From: Sapria himalayana
Lineage: Eukaryota; Streptophyta; Magnoliopsida; Malpighiales; Rafflesiaceae
Assembly: GCA_029783825.1 (NCBI GenBank)
Contig: JAREIK010004387.1
Span: 1-64,000, forward strand
Length of the DNA stretch: 64,000 bases
Direction: 5' to 3'
Positions within the stretch are counted from its first letter, which is position 1. Each line of letters starts with the position of its first letter. Below, piece after piece: positions 1 through 14,600 of this stretch. The notes below the pieces were generated by a model that worked only from the letters and a program-made list of their open reading frames with translations, searched no databases and was not told the DNA's origin. A program made the position numbers and the translations under genes.

Positions 1-857
1 ATATCTTTCTATCTACCAATTTATCTATCTTTCTATCTTTACATTTTTTTATCTTTCTATATGCCAATTTGTCATCTAACTGTGTTAATCTATCTATCTA
101 TCGGTCTATCTATATGTCAATTTGTCTATCATTCTATCTATATGTCATTTTTGTATCTGTCTTTATGTCTATCTGTCTATTGACTATTTGTATATCAAAC
201 AATTTTGTGTTTATCTATCTATCTATCTATCTTTCTTTCTATCTATCTATCTTTATATCTATCTATCTTTCTGAATTCTTTCTATTGATCTATCTAACAA
301 TCTATTTATCTATATATTTGCCTAATATATATGTCAATCTTTATATCTTTCTATATGTCTATATGTGTATTTGTTTATATGTCGATATGTAAATCTATCT
401 ATTGTCACTATCTAACTGCCTATCTGTCTATTTTCCTATCTGTCTATTTCCTATCTATCTATTTTCCTATCTGTCGATATGTCTATTTAACAATCTATCT
501 ATCAATCTATGTATTTATCAATCTATCTATATGTCTATTTACGTATTTGCATATCTAAACTATCTCCTATCTATCATATCTACCAATCTATCTATATGCC
601 TATCTGTCTATCTGTCTATATGTATATCATTTTATCAGTCTATCTATCTATCTATCTATCTATCTGATAATTTGTATTTTTGTAACTTCTAATCTACCTA
701 TTTGTCCTATCTATCTATCTACATATCTTCCTATCTGTCTATATGTCTATCTTTCTATCCATATATTTTTCTATATGTCAATCTATCTATCTATTTATAT
801 GTCTAGCTGTCTATCTAACTATATGTCAATCTATCTATCTCTCTCTATCTATATATC

Positions 858-889
<32 letters not shown>

Positions 890-3800
890 CTCCTCTATTT
901 GTCTATCTGTCTATTTGTTTATCTGTCTATCTATCTATTTTCTACATATCTACTTATTTGTCTATCTAAATTTGTGAAACTATCTTTCTATCTATCTGTT
1001 ATTATTTTTATTAGTCTATTTGTCTATTTGTATGTCTATCCATCAGTCTATCAGTTTATCAGTCTATCTGTCTATCTGTGTATCTATATATTTTGTCTAT
1101 TTATCTATTTGTAAATATGTCTATTTTTTTATTTATTTATCTATCTATCTATATCTATCTGTCTATCTAACTATCTTCCTCTATCAATTTGTCTATCTAT
1201 TTATTTATTTATTTATCTATCTATCTTTCTTTCTATAGATCTATCAATGTGTCTATCTATCTATCCATGTGTAATTATTCTATATGCCTATCTATCTATT
1301 TATCTATCTATCTACCTATCTATCTATCTCTATATATATATATATATATATAAGATATATATATATATATTATATATCTATCTATCTATCTATCTTTTGT
1401 CTATCTTTCTAATTGCCTATTTTGTCTTTTTATTTATTTGTCTATCTGTTTGTCTGTGTATCTGTCTATCATCTATTTGTTTATTTATCTATCTATCTAT
1501 TAGACTATCAATATATTGACAATCTATCTATCTATGATCTGTCATCTTTCTATTTGTCTATAAATCAATCAATTTATCTGTCTACTTTTTCTATCTATCT
1601 ATCTATCCATCTATCTTTCTATTTTCTATATATATTTTTCTATCTGTCTATCTGTTAATCTATATCTGTCAATATTTAATTGATTATTTGTCTATTTATC
1701 TATCTATCTTTCTATCTATGTGTCTACCAATGATCTATCTATTTTTCTATCTATCTATCATTCTATCTATCTATTTATCTATCACTTTATTAGTCTATTT
1801 GTCAATCTATAATCAATCAATCTATCTATTTGTTTATTTTATATCAATTTATCTTTCTTTTAGGTCTATCTGTATATTTATCTATCTAAAAATGTGTATA
1901 TTGGTCTACTATATATTTGTCTACCTTCTATTTGTCTATATGTCTATCTATCTATAATTCTATCTGTCCATCTATCTATCTTTATGACTCTTTCTATATA
2001 TGTCTATATATCTATATATTTATCTGTCTATCTATTTATCTGACTATCTATCTATGTCTATCTGTCTATGTATATCTATATATTTTTCTTTTGTCTATCT
2101 ATTTATTTGTCGATCTATCTATTGATTTTTCTATCTTTCTATCCATCTATCTGTCAATCTATTATTTATCTATCTATTTAATTGTCTATCTATTATCTAC
2201 CTATCTGCATATCTGTCTATCTATCAATTTGCTTATTTGTGTATATGTATATCTTTATATTTGTTTATCTGTGTATGTGACTATTTGTCTATCTATCTAT
2301 GTATCTATATATTGCCTATCTACCTATTGTCTCTCTACCTATCTGACTATCAGCCTATCTATCTATCTATCTATATATCTATTTGTCTATCTGACTATAT
2401 ATCTCTACCTATCTATCTATCTATCTATTTATAATATGATCTATATTCTATCTATCTATCTATCAATCTAATAATATCTATTTATTTATCTATCTATCTA
2501 TCTATCTATAATCTATATGTCTATCTATCTACTTTCATTCTTTCTATATTCTATTTATCATTCTGTCTATTTATATATCTATCTATATTTCTATCAATCA
2601 ATCAACTAATATGTATATCTATCTATGGTTAAAATCTATCTATGTATCTATTTATCTGCTATTTGTCTATCTATCTTTCTATCTATCTAGCTATCTATCT
2701 TTTATATGTGCGTATATATATATATATATATATATATCTTTTTATATATCTTTTTATAAATCTTTTTATATATCTTTTATCATCTAACTGTCTATCTATC
2801 AATCTTTCTATCAATCAATCTATCTTTCTATTTATCTACCTATTTATATGTCTATCTATCTATATGTCTAACTAACTATCTATCTATTTATCTATCTATC
2901 TTTCAGTCTATCTAAAAATTTGCATGTCTATCTATCTATCAATCTTTCAATCTGTCTATATATTTATCTATCTATCAATCTATTTATCTATATGTATATC
3001 TAACTATCATTCTATCTATATACCTCTATCAATCTGTTTATCTATATGTCTATCTATCTATCATTCTATCAATATACCTATCTATATATCTATCTATCTA
3101 TAATCTGTATGTGTATCTATCTATCTACCTATCTATTTGTCTATATATTTATCAATCTATCTATCTATATGTCTTCAATCTTTCTATCTAATTATTTCTA
3201 GCAAAATTTATATCTAAATATTTATATCTAAATATTTATTTCCCTATGTACCTACCTACCTTTCTATCAATCTATCTATTAATCTATCTTCTAATCTATC
3301 TATCTATCTATCAAGGTATTTTTCAATCTGTATGTCTAACTATCTATGTGTGTATATGTTGGTGTATCAATTTTCTATGTGTGTATGTGTGTGTGTAAAT
3401 ATATATATATATATATATCGATTGATATATCTATCTTTCTTTCTATCTATTTATATATATCCATCTATCTATATTTATCTATCTATCTATCTAATTATCT
3501 ATCAATCTATCTATCATTCTCTCTCTCTCTCTCTTTCACTCTATATATATATATATCTAATTATCTATCTGTTTGTTTGTCTATCCATTTATCTATCTAT
3601 TTACCTTTTTAAATAACTATCTATTATATATCAAAATATTTTACTATTTGTGTTTCTTTCAGTGTTTGTTTGTGCCTATTTTTCTTGTTGTCTATCTGTC
3701 TATATATCTCTTTATCTATCTATATAATTATCTATCTATCTCTCTATCTATCTATTTATCTATTAATCTATCTACCTATCTATTTTTTTATCTTCCTATT

Positions 3801-6800
3801 TGTATATATGTCTATCTATCTATTTATGTATCTTTCTATTTGTCTATTTATCTATCTATCTAGTTGTTTATTTATCTATATATCTATCTATTTATCTATA
3901 TATGTAATTATATTTCTATCTACCTATATTATTATCTATCTATCTATCTATCTATTTATCTGTCTATCTATTTATCTAACTAACAGGTTTATCGATCCAA
4001 CTATCTATCTTTTTGTCTATCTATCTATATATTTTTCTATTTGTATGTCTATCTATCTATCTTTCAATCAATCTTTTTATCTAATTATCTATCTATCTAT
4101 GTATCTATCTATGTGTATATATATATTATATCTATCTATCTATCTAATTATCTATCTATATTTCTATCATCAAACTAACTAACTAACTATCTATCTTTAT
4201 GTCTATCTATCTATCTATCTATCTTTCTCTCTATCTATTAATCTTTATGTCTATCTATCTATTATCTATTTATCTATCTATCTAACTGTCTATATATGTG
4301 TATACATATCTATCTTTATATCTATATTTCTATCAGTCAATTTACCTATTTATCTAACTAATTAGCTAACTATCTAACTATCTATATATATATATCTATC
4401 AATTTTTTTTCTGTATCTCTCTATCTGTCTTTATATCTATCAATCTTTATGTAATTATATCTAGTTGCCTATCTATCTATATATATGTTATCTATCAATC
4501 TATCTATCTATTTTTTTTATCTATCTATCTAATTATGTATCTATATTTTATATCTGTTTATCTGTCAATCTATCTATCAATCTATCTATATATCTCTCTA
4601 TCAATCAAACTCTAAATCTTTTTATTTATCTTTCAATCTATTTATTTATCTGTCTATCTATTGACTAGCTATCTTTCGATCTATATATCTATATCTATCT
4701 ATATATCTATCTATCTACGTATCTATCTATCTATTTGTGTATCTATTAATCTAACTATGTTTCAATATATCTATTTTCTATCAAAAAGCTAACTTTCTAT
4801 CTACTTGTTTATTTGTCTATTAGTCTAACTTTCTATATGTCTATCTGTCTATCTATATAACTATTGATGTATTTATGTTTCTATTTATTTAATTTACTAT
4901 TTATCATCTTTTTATAACTATTTATCTGTCAATCTTTTTATCAGTTTGTCTATCTATTCTCTAACTATCTCTTTTCTCTCTCTCTCTCTCTCTATCTATC
5001 TAGATCTCAATCAATTTTTATAACTATCGATCTTTCTTTCTTTCCATGTATTTATTTGTCTATCAGTCTATTTTTCTGTCTATATATCTATCTATTTATC
5101 TATCTATCTGTCTATCAATTTATCAATCTTAATATATATTTATGTATATGTTTGTTAATTATCTCTCTCACTATAATATATATAAATATCTGTATGTCTC
5201 TCTATCTATCTATGTGTATGTCTTCTTTCTTTCTTTCTATCTATATGTCTATCTTTCTAGCTATGTGTGTGTTTGTGTGTGTTTATTATCTATTTGTTTT
5301 TTGTGTATCTATCTTTCTATCTATCTATGTATCTATATGTCTTTCTATCTAGTTATATATATTTATCTATCTAGCTATCTATCTATCTATTTTTTATCTA
5401 TCTATATATCTATCTAATTATGTATATATCTATCTAATTATGCATCTATCTATCTATCTAATTATGCACCAATCTATGTCAATATCTGTCAATCTATTCA
5501 TCTATTTTTCACTCTATCTATTAATTTCTCAATTTATCTTTTTATATTTCAATCTATTTATCTATCTATTTATATGACTAGCTATTCATCGATTTATCTA
5601 TCTATGTCTATCAATCTATCTATTAATGTCTATCGATCTATTTATCTATCTATCTATTTTTGTGTATCTATCTATCTGACTATGTTTCTATGTATCTTTT
5701 TGTCTATCAATCTATCTAACTATGAGTCTATCTGTCTATTTGTCATTAGTATAAATTTCTATCTATCTATATGTCTATCTATTTAATTATCAATCTATCA
5801 ATGTGTCTATTTATTTATTTGCCTATTTGTCTATCTTTCATAACTATCTGTCTATCTATCTATCTATCTACTTTTCTATCAGTGTATCTATCTATCTATC
5901 TATATATCATTCAATCTCTTTGTCTATCTATCTATCTATCTCTCAATCTATCTCTATGACTGTATATCTATCTTTCCAACTATCTATTTGTCTATATATT
6001 TATTTGTATATTAGTCTAGTTGTCTATCTATCTTTCTATCAATCTATATATCTGTCCATCTATCCATCTTAATATCTATCTATGTATCTATCTATCAATT
6101 ATCTATCTATCTATCTATATATCTATCTATTTATCTATCTATCTTCTATATATCTATCTTTCTATCTATCTTTTTGAGTGTCTATGTGTGGGTCTCTCAA
6201 TTTGTCTTTCTTTTTGTGTATCTATCTGTCTGTCGTTCTTTCAGTGTATCTTTCTATCTGTCTGTCTATTTGTCTATCTGACTATTTAGTCTATCTTCAT
6301 ATCTATCTATATATTTAATTATCTTCGTTGTATCTGTGTATCTGTATATCTATCTATTTATTATCTTATATCTATTATCTATGTATATTTTTATATATTT
6401 ATATATCTATCTATGCAATCTAACTATATCCCGATCTTTCTATCTATCTATATATATGTTTATGTGTCTATTTGTCTATCTATCTATATATTTGTTTATC
6501 TAGGTTGTCTATCTCTCTATATATCAATCTATCTATCTCTGTTATATATTTATCTATTTATCAATTTATCTATGTATCTATTTAGTTATCAATCAATCTA
6601 TCTTTCTATTAATCTATCTATCTATCTAATTATCTATCTATTTATCTCTCTATGCATCTAACTAACTATCTATTTCTCTCACTATCTATCTATCTAAATG
6701 TGTATCATTCTATCTATATATCTATGTGTCTATGTGTCTATCTGTCTATCTATTTATCTATCTATCTATTTCTCTGCTACTCAGTCTATTTATCTATCTA

Positions 6801-7898
6801 CATATATGTTTAAATGTAGTTTTATCTATATGTGTATCTATCTACCTGCCAATATGTCTATCTGTCTATATGTCTATCTATCTATCTATTGTCTATTTGT
6901 TTATCTATCTATTTTCTATCTATTTATCTATCAATCTATATATCTATCTTTCTATCTATCTAGTTGACTATCTAACTATCTATCTATAATCTATATATCT
7001 ATAATTATATTTATATATTTATTTATTTATTTATTTATATATTTATATATTTATATTTATATATATTTATATTTCTTTCTTTCATTCTATCTATCTATCT
7101 CTCTATCTCTCTATCTTTTTATCTATATATTTATCTATCTATTTCTCTAACAATCAATCTATCAATCTTTCATCTATCCATCTTTTTATATATCTATCAA
7201 TTTATCTACTTATATCCTTATCTTTCTATGTATAGATGTCAATCTATCTGTCTATTTGTTTATCTATCTATATATTTGTTTATCTAGTTGTCTATCTATC
7301 TATATATCAAAATATTATCTATGTATATAATCTATCTATCTATCTCTCTCTCTCTCTCTCTCTCTTTCTATCTTTCAATCATTTTATCTATCTCTCTAAT
7401 AATATATCTATTTAATTATCTATCTATCTATTCATCTATCTAACTATCAATCTATTTCTCTTTCTATCTATCTAACTATCTACTATCAATCTTTGTATCT
7501 ATCAGTGTACCTATCTATATATCTATATATTTATCTAGATGTCTCTTCATCTATCTATGTATTTGTCTACCTGCCTATCTCTCTTTCTCTCTATCTGTCC
7601 ATATGTCTACCTATTTATCTGTCTTTTTTTAATTTGTCTATTTATTTATCTATCTAGCTGTCTATCTCTCTCTCTATCTATCTGTCTAATTATCTATCTA
7701 TCTAATTATCTATCTGTCTATCTATCTATATGTCTTTCTAACTATCTGACTATCTTTCTATCAATATATATATATATATATATATATTTCTCATTCTATG
7801 TATCCATCTATCAATTTATATATCTGTCTATCTATGTATGTATCTATCTTTCTTTCTATATATCTATTCTTTCTTTCTATATATCTATCTATCTATCT
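1..7898. repeat. Long degenerate (TCTA)n microsatellite array 1
   Basis: Almost the whole stretch is TCTA/TATC units with scattered variants (TCTG, TTTA, TCAA, TCTT) and short embedded (AT)n blocks, for example near 863-885 and 2710-2740. It starts before the window and ends directly at the CACTA terminus at 7899. The pyrimidine-rich strand has no stop codons in any frame when perfect (Ser-Ile-Tyr-Leu repeated), which explains the many open frames. I see no gene in it. Confidence 0.97.
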
Positions 7899-7911
7899 CA
7901 CTACAAGAAAA
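7899..7911 (+). repeat. CACTA terminal inverted repeat, 5' end of element A
   Basis: The sequence is CACTACAAGAAAA, the typical plant CACTA terminus. It is preceded directly by the TATCTATCT array. Its inverted partner, TTTCTTGTAGTG, lies at 36583-36594 as the 5' terminus of element B. These two are the only clean copies I found in the window. Confidence 0.93.
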
Positions 7912-8380
7912 TGTAGTTTAGCTAGTGAAATTTAGCTAGGGAATTATCCCTAACTAAATAGCAAGGAATTAGCTACGGAATAACAAGAGATTTTGATTTT
8001 ACATTGAATAAAAATTTGTGATGGAAATATTCAATTGAAAATTTCTCATCGCTGATTTATCATAAAGATCTGCACAATGAAAAGCGTGAAATTTAATGAT
8101 AAAATTTTTTTAGCTAATAGATCGAGACATAATCCTTCACTATTTCTTTTATAAATTTTCATGCAATGAAAAGTGAGAAATCCAGCGACGGAATAGCAAT
8201 AGAATTAGTGATGGATATTCCCTAGCTAATTAGATCGAGGACATAATCCCTTATTATTCTTCATAATTTTCTGTGTAATGAAAAGAGTAAAATCTAGCAA
8301 TAGAATTAGTGACGAAATTTCCCTAGCAATTATATAAAGGACATTATCCGTTGCTAAATAATTGTCTGAATTTTGTTTAC
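7912..8380 (+). repeat. Subterminal repeat region of element A
   Basis: This region carries several diverged copies of GCTAGGGA / GCTAATTAGAT / CGAATAGCAA-type motifs. The matching region of element B (36120-36582, reverse strand) has the same order of motifs. In En/Spm-type elements such subterminal motifs bind the TnpA protein; that role is assumed here from the family. There is no coding sequence. Confidence 0.75.
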
Positions 8381-10900
8381 TATTTTATATTTTATTGCAA
8401 GTTATTATTTCTTAAATGATAATTTTAACAAAATATATGCATTGAGCTAGAGATTTTTTGTAGCTATTTAGGTTAGAGATAATTTTTTTCACTAATCTTT
8501 ATTTATTTAATTTTTTTATATATTATTTGTTTTAATATTTTATGTAATTTTTTATATTAAACAGATGTCATGGCCTATTGATGAGCAATTCTGAAAGACA
8601 CATTTACCTCATATAATTATAAAAATAGGATATTATAAAAAATATAATTTTAAAAATATTTAAATACAAATAAAATTTTATATTAATAATGACTAAAATA
8701 ATTATTTTTATTATTATAAAATTTTTAAAAATTATCCAAATTATTTTTATGAAATATTATTATGATAATTAAATATTTATATAAAAAAGCTTTAAATAAT
8801 TAATTATATAATTATAATGTTTTTAAAGATATTTTAATTAATAAATAAACATACAGAAAAATTACTACTACTAAATGGTAAAATAATTAATTGTATGAAT
8901 AAATAAAAAAAATTATAAAAATATCTAAATTAACTATAAACAAATAAATATTTATATTATTTAAAAGAAAATAAATATTTTAATGATTCTAGTAATCTTT
9001 TTAAAATATTATTTTATAAAAAGATTTTAAAATTTTGGAAAAAAAAATTCTAATTTGTTATAAAATATAAAATAAAATAAATTGATATTTAAAGATAAAT
9101 ACATAGATGTTTTAATTACATCAAAAAAATGTTGATTATTAAAAAAATAAATATCTCAATGTGATTATTAAAAGAACACTTCATGTGTTTTTAAGGGTTT
9201 TAAAAGAGTTATTTAAAATATTACAAATGAAATTTTCTTATCCTAAAAATTCTTAAAATTATTGTTTGGCCTATAAAACACTTTTAAAAGTACTACGAAA
9301 GTAACCATAAGTTGATTTTAATTCAGGTTTTATTTTTGTCTATACTAAAATTTATAAGATTCAACAAATGAGTAAGATCTTTACTATTATAAGATTCTAC
9401 TTTTTATTTAAATAATAAAAATAACGTTTTTATTGATCTTCTCAGCTTTAAATAATTTTTGGAATTTTATAAATTATAAATTATATCTAATAATATGAAA
9501 TTTTATTCCTTTTATAATTATTTCATATTATAGTCATTAAAAATAATTGAATTCTTAAAAATTTATAACCATTATATATATATATATATTATATGAAATA
9601 CATTATTATTATATATTATTATTAATTTTATTATGAAATGATATCAATTATGGTTAAAAAAATCTATTTCATTTTTTTATTTACATTTATTAATTTTTAT
9701 AATTTTAGTTTACTTTTATATTTTGACTCTTTTTTAAATAAAAAAAGAGATAAATTCAATCACTTAAACATTTATAGTTTCCGTGAAAAAAAGAATGTTA
9801 AGGCATTTAATCAATTAAACATTTTTTTCTATCTTTCGAAGAGGAAGAGAGGAGAAGCATAACTGGATTATGGAAGCAACCTATAAATTCAACATCTTCT
9901 TGTTACCAGGTAATATTATCATTGCTCTTCTCCTTCAGAATACTATATACATCTCTCTGTCTCTCTCAATTCGATTACCATTGGCGGGGTTTGGTTTATA
10001 CTAAATATTTGATTTTATTTTTTTTTTAATTTTTCCCAATTTATTCATCTTTCTTATATTTTACATCACTTATATGATTTTGAATATCCGCCATTAATGA
10101 AACAACAAATGGTAAGTGTGAACTTTGTTTTTTTACTGTTTAAATTTTTAGGGTTTTATACATTTAAAATACAAAATGTTTGCATTTTGTTTTCTATTTT
10201 GTAACTTAAAAAAATTTATGCTTATTGTTTTTAGTTTCTGTAATTTAATAAAAAAATTATGCATAATATTTTCTGCTTCTGTAACTCAAGGAAAAAAACA
10301 AAATCTATATTTATTGGTTCTGTTTTTGTTATCTCCAAAAATAGTATAACAGATAACATTATTATAAATCTTTATACATTTATATAATAATATGACATTA
10401 TATATAAAATGTCTATACTTTAATATATAAAAATGTATTACATTATATATAAACATTGATGTGTTTATATAAACATATAATGTTATATAAAAATATTTAT
10501 ACATACGTATAGATGTTAATAAATATTATACAACATTTACATAAAATTATCCATTTTTATATTTTTTATATAACATTTATATAACATATAAAATGTTTAT
10601 ACATATTTGTAAACATTTATATAGCATATAAATTTTTATATAAATATACAATATTTATAATATTATATAATGTGATATATATACTATATAATATGTATAA
10701 AAGGGTAAAAATATATAATTATATATGTAACATTTATAAAAATATTTAAACACAACATTATATCTAAACACTTGTATATTTATAAAAGTGTAAATTTTTT
10801 TTATGATTATTTTTTTTAATGTTTAATAGATTTCAAATCACCGGAAAGTGTGCTAACTCTTAAAGTTGTTTACATATTTATTATTTAATGATTACTTTGA
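8381..10900 (+). other. AT-rich 5' non-coding region of element A
   Basis: No protein-like frame was found. Blocks are shared with element B (34700-36100, reverse), C (38540-41090, reverse) and E (59010-61200), for example the segment around 8562-8640 that matches 35850-35920 and 40790-40860 in inverted orientation. At 9845-9908 a candidate 5' untranslated exon ends at a GT donor (CTTGTTACCAG|GTAATATT). A second small AG...GT exon may lie at 10920-10936. The 5' leader of the element's transcripts probably starts here, but I cannot place a promoter precisely. Confidence 0.6.
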
Positions 10901-11239
10901 TTGATTATCTTATATGCAGGAGGGTTTGATTTGAGGTAACACTTTCTACCCTTACTCAGCAAAATAAACCGAAAAATATGGTTCTTCACATTGTCAAATA
11001 ATTGGATGTCTTGTTCCATTATGTTCTTTAAGGTTTTCTAAATATCTTATTGTAGATTTTATAAAGCAATGTGTAATATTTTTCTTTACTATTGTGTGTT
11101 CCAAATTATTATAAAAGTAAAACCAAACTCATATTAGAGAAGAATTCAATAGCTAACATTATTATGACATGAAAGATTGCAATCCCATGACATAGAGATT
11201 TCAGTTAAATAGAAATTTAGCAAGGATTGTAGTAATCTA

Positions 11240-12010
11240 AATTCTTCATCTATTATATATGCTAGTAAACTATATGTGTATAACTATATATAAATCTTTG
11301 TATAACTATATAAAACTCAATATAATTAAATATAGCAATTTGTAACTATGTATACATATATGTAAATCTATATATTTGTTTATACCTTGTATACATTTAT
11401 GTATACTACATATACTAATTGTATGAATATATATATATATATTATATATATATATATATATAACTAAATGTTTTAACTATATATAACTATTTATAACTAT
11501 ATATACTCTATGTATAATAATATATAACTATAATAATTGTATCTTACTATATCTATAACTATAAACACATTATACATAACTATATTTAAATATATAATTA
11601 ACAACATATATTTAATATACATTTTTATATATTATTATATAAAAATTTATTTTACTATATCTATACCTATAGATAACTATAGTATAAATATATAAAATTA
11701 TAAAAAAATATATATATACCTACATGTATATATAAGTTTAACTATGTGTGTAACTATATGTATAATAACATAAAACTATATTTATAATTACATGTATAAA
11801 AACATATTACATTATGTTTAACTATATGTATATAACTATATATAAATATTTGTATAACTATATAAAACTTTATATAATTAGATATAACTATATTTGTAAC
11901 TATGTATACATATATGTATACATATATGTAAATCTATATCTTTGTTTTTAACTTTGTATACATTTTTGTATACATATATATGTAAATCTATATGTATACA
12001 TATATGTTGA
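11240..12010 (+). repeat. AT-rich intronic satellite (ATAACTATATGTATAAC type), element A copy
   Basis: The sequence is built from TATAACTATATGTATAAC-like words with spaced TATACATATATGTA blocks. The same text recurs as tandem units of about 540-570 bp in element B (32930-34680, reverse) and element E (62970-64000). It lies between 5' exons and the gene region, so it probably sits in a long 5' intron. Confidence 0.75.
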
Positions 12011-12019
12011 ATTAAGTGT

Positions 12020-12140
12020 AGTACTCTTACCTAATCCCACCCCTTGGGCCTCAGTCTCATATATGAACTTATGTATGACAAAAGATGTAATAAACAATAG
12101 GTTGTATAGAAGAAACTTTTTTATTCTTTTATATAATTTT
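12020..12140 (+). other. Conserved non-AT block upstream of the CT tract (element A)
   Basis: The block around CTAATCCCACCCCTTGGGCC is repeated in reverse complement at 32870-32910 of element B. It is one of the best anchors showing that the two halves of the 7.9-36.6 kb region are inverted copies. No coding capacity is evident. Confidence 0.7.
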
Positions 12141-12159
12141 TCATTCTAACACATCATTC

Positions 12160-12380
12160 TCTATGTATCTATTGCTCCCTCTCTCATTCTTTCTATGTCT
12201 CTCTCTCTCTTTATCTCTCTCTTGCTATTTTATATCTTGCTCTCTTTATTTTTTGCTTTCTCTCTCACACTCTCTCTCTTTCACTCTTCATCTCTCTCTC
12301 CCTCTCTCTTTCCCCCCTTTCTTCCTCTCTCCCCTTTCTCTCTCTCTCTCTCTCTCCCTCACCCTACTTTCTCTCTCTCA
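12160..12380 (+). repeat. CT-rich microsatellite of element A
   Basis: This is a (CT)n tract with interruptions. The inverted equivalent is the GA-rich tract at 32445-32760. In element A the tract is joined directly to the end of the transposase reading frame (TCTCAACAAAGAAGTGCAGAC), which marks the internal deletion junction. Confidence 0.9.
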
Positions 12381-12382
12381 AC

Positions 12383-12609
12383 AAAGAAGTGCAGACTTAG
12401 TTATTGCACTGGCATTCCAAAAAGATGACATAAATAATATTGATCATATGCATGTAGATTAATATCTAAAAAATTTATGTGACTCAAATGGTGGTCTAAT
12501 AGAAATTGAAGATGATAAATTTCTATCTAAAGATGAGTTAAAACTTCCATTGAACTCAAACAAAATGTCTGAAGATCCATTGAAGGATGATAGTGATGCT
12601 GATAATTAA
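12383..12609 (+). pseudogene. C-terminal scrap of CACTA tnp2-type transposase (end of DUF4216 region)
   Basis: The frame from 12383 reads SADLVIALAFQKDDINNID and continues as an acidic tail to a TAA at 12607-12609, with an internal stop near 12460. The same tail follows the DUF4216 region in element B (reverse strand, 28985-28800), so this is the last ~75 codons of the transposase gene. Everything upstream in the protein has been deleted and replaced by the CT tract. It cannot be expressed as a transposase. It shows that A derives from a B-like parent. Confidence 0.75.
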
Positions 12610-12748
12610 ACTATTATAATTATATTATAATATTAAACTATCAAGACTTTCTATATTTTGTTGAAATCTATTGGTGTATTTATTCTAAAATGCATGGTTG
12701 TTGATCATATCTCTATTATTTATTCTATGTTTATTTTTTGTATAGTAG

Positions 12749-14600
12749 ATGGCACCTAAAGGACATGGTCATGGTGGAGGTGGACATGGACGGAGTACTG
12801 GACCAAATCCATCTAGTATTTTACACCATTTTGCAAATTCAGTACCATCTCATACCCACCATATCCAGACATCAACATCACAATCACCATCTCCATTTCC
12901 ATCACCATCACCATCATTGACACCTTTACTATAACCTTTATCAGATATAAGCTCATTACCCATTATCATTCATGAACACACTTTTGATCCATCACCATCT
13001 TTAATACTCATTTTACACCAATATTTCTTCCATTTACATAACCATCGACAAGATCAAATGTTGTGCCTTCCTCTATATTCAGTGCTAAGTTAGTAATTGA
13101 GATTGAGGCTAAAAGGTATAAGAAATATGTAAATATTACTTGAATAAAAAATTATGATGTTATTGTTAGTGGTTTTTTGTATAGGTTTTTTCCATCTCAC
13201 ATCTGTTCGGCAAAAGAGTCAAATTTTAATGACTTTCAGGTAAAAATAATGAAATAAAAGCATTGAAAATTAATTATCTAATTAGTTAACTATTATCTTG
13301 ATTATTTTTCAAGCAGTAAATAATTATGTCATTGTTATTAATATAATTTTTTTGTGATTTTTCTATATATAGAATCCTTCCAAATGGGCACCCAAATTTG
13401 ATGGAAAGATAAAGATATTTTGGGAGAGCAAAGCTGCTGAATGATATTCTAATTTTGTTCATAAATTGAAGAATATAAATGAAATGCCTGATTTTATATC
13501 TGAGGATGACTGGCCAGAGTGGCTTAAGCATTGGGAGGAGCTAGATGTGAAAATTAATTAGAGATTTCTAGCAAAAAATGGCGAATTAAGTTAGCTGGAC
13601 TAGGTATAGGAATGTCTCGCCACAAAGGAGGGTCAAAGTCGAACTTTGAGCATGCTCGAGATTTGGTACAATTTTAAAAATTTAAAAATTTATATATTTA
13701 GTGGTTATACTAATAGTCTTAATAAATAAAATTTGCGCATGGTTTTATTAATTTTGTTATAGTTTTTTATAATTTATTATTTTATGATTTAATAAATACA
13801 TACTCTAGGGTGGAGAATTGAGTAGAGATTTTAATTTTTAATGAGATTTTCAGAAAGATGTATGTGAAGAAACTGGATGGTCAGTTTGTTGACAATAAGT
13901 TTCAGATAATTGCTATAAGAATCTATTATATTAATAAAATTTTATAGTACTATAATAAATTTTAAAAGTTGTTTGGAATGCAAAATATTAAATTTATTTT
14001 ATGTATATCTATAATAGTATTTTTCAATATTTTATCACAGGAACTAATGGAGTGTGACAGTTGCTTCTCAACAAGTTGAGGGTTCTATGGACCTTCAACC
14101 AATTGACTATGATCCTATGTATTTGGAGACCATAGAAGGTCATAAGAAGTAGTGAGTGTATGACATCTACTCGACGGGAGTCATTTTTTGTTGTAGTAGT
14201 TGTGATTCTAATTCATCTATCACAGCAATGGTGGATGAGATGGTCGAACAAGTAATGAAAACTAATGAATGTTTTGAATTTCTAGAGACAAAAATGAAAG
14301 AGAATGATGAGTAGATATCTTATTTGAAGGAAGAAATGCAGGAAATGAAAAAAGAGAAGGATGAGCAGACTACTCATTTGAAGGAAGAAATGTAGGAAAT
14401 AAAAGAAGAGAAGAATGAGTAGATTACTAATTTGAAGGAAGAAATATAAGAAATTAAAGAAATGATTGAAGAGATGAAAGAAATTAAGAATATAATACAA
14501 TAGCAGATGTCCTATATGGGGTCACATTTAGTGCATTGACATGACAAATAGCATTTCGAGATCCATCTACAAAACCACACAAGAAAGGCTAGCACAAATT
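12749..14600 (+). pseudogene. tnpA-like gene of element A (plant Transposase_24-type), decayed
   Basis: The start is the ATG at 12749 (MAPKGHGHGGGGHGR), giving a Gly/His then Ser/Pro-rich N-terminus. Likely exons are 12749-13115 (donor AAAAG|GTATAAG), 13182-13240 (ACTTTCAG|GTAAAA), 13374-13665 (WAPKFDGKIKIFWESKA... DDWPEWLKHWEEL, the Transposase_24-like core), 13809-13905 and 14042-14600 (a QPIDYDP motif, then a heptad-like Glu/Lys/Met coiled coil). Stops interrupt several exons, including the end of the Ser/Pro segment, the core and the coiled coil. In this family the protein accompanies the transposase and is thought to bind element ends. Element D holds the best-preserved copy of the last exons. 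Confidence 0.75.

Noticed and set aside
1..7898. Dozens of long open frames rich in Ser-Ile-Tyr-Leu in this and the other tetranucleotide arrays
   Set aside because: TCTA repeats have no stop on one strand in any frame. The frames are low complexity, overlap each other, and have no domain or conserved start.
9638..9862. 74-codon Phe/Lys/Ile-rich frame
   Set aside because: It lies in the AT-rich 5' region of element A and is not preserved in the matching parts of B, C or E.
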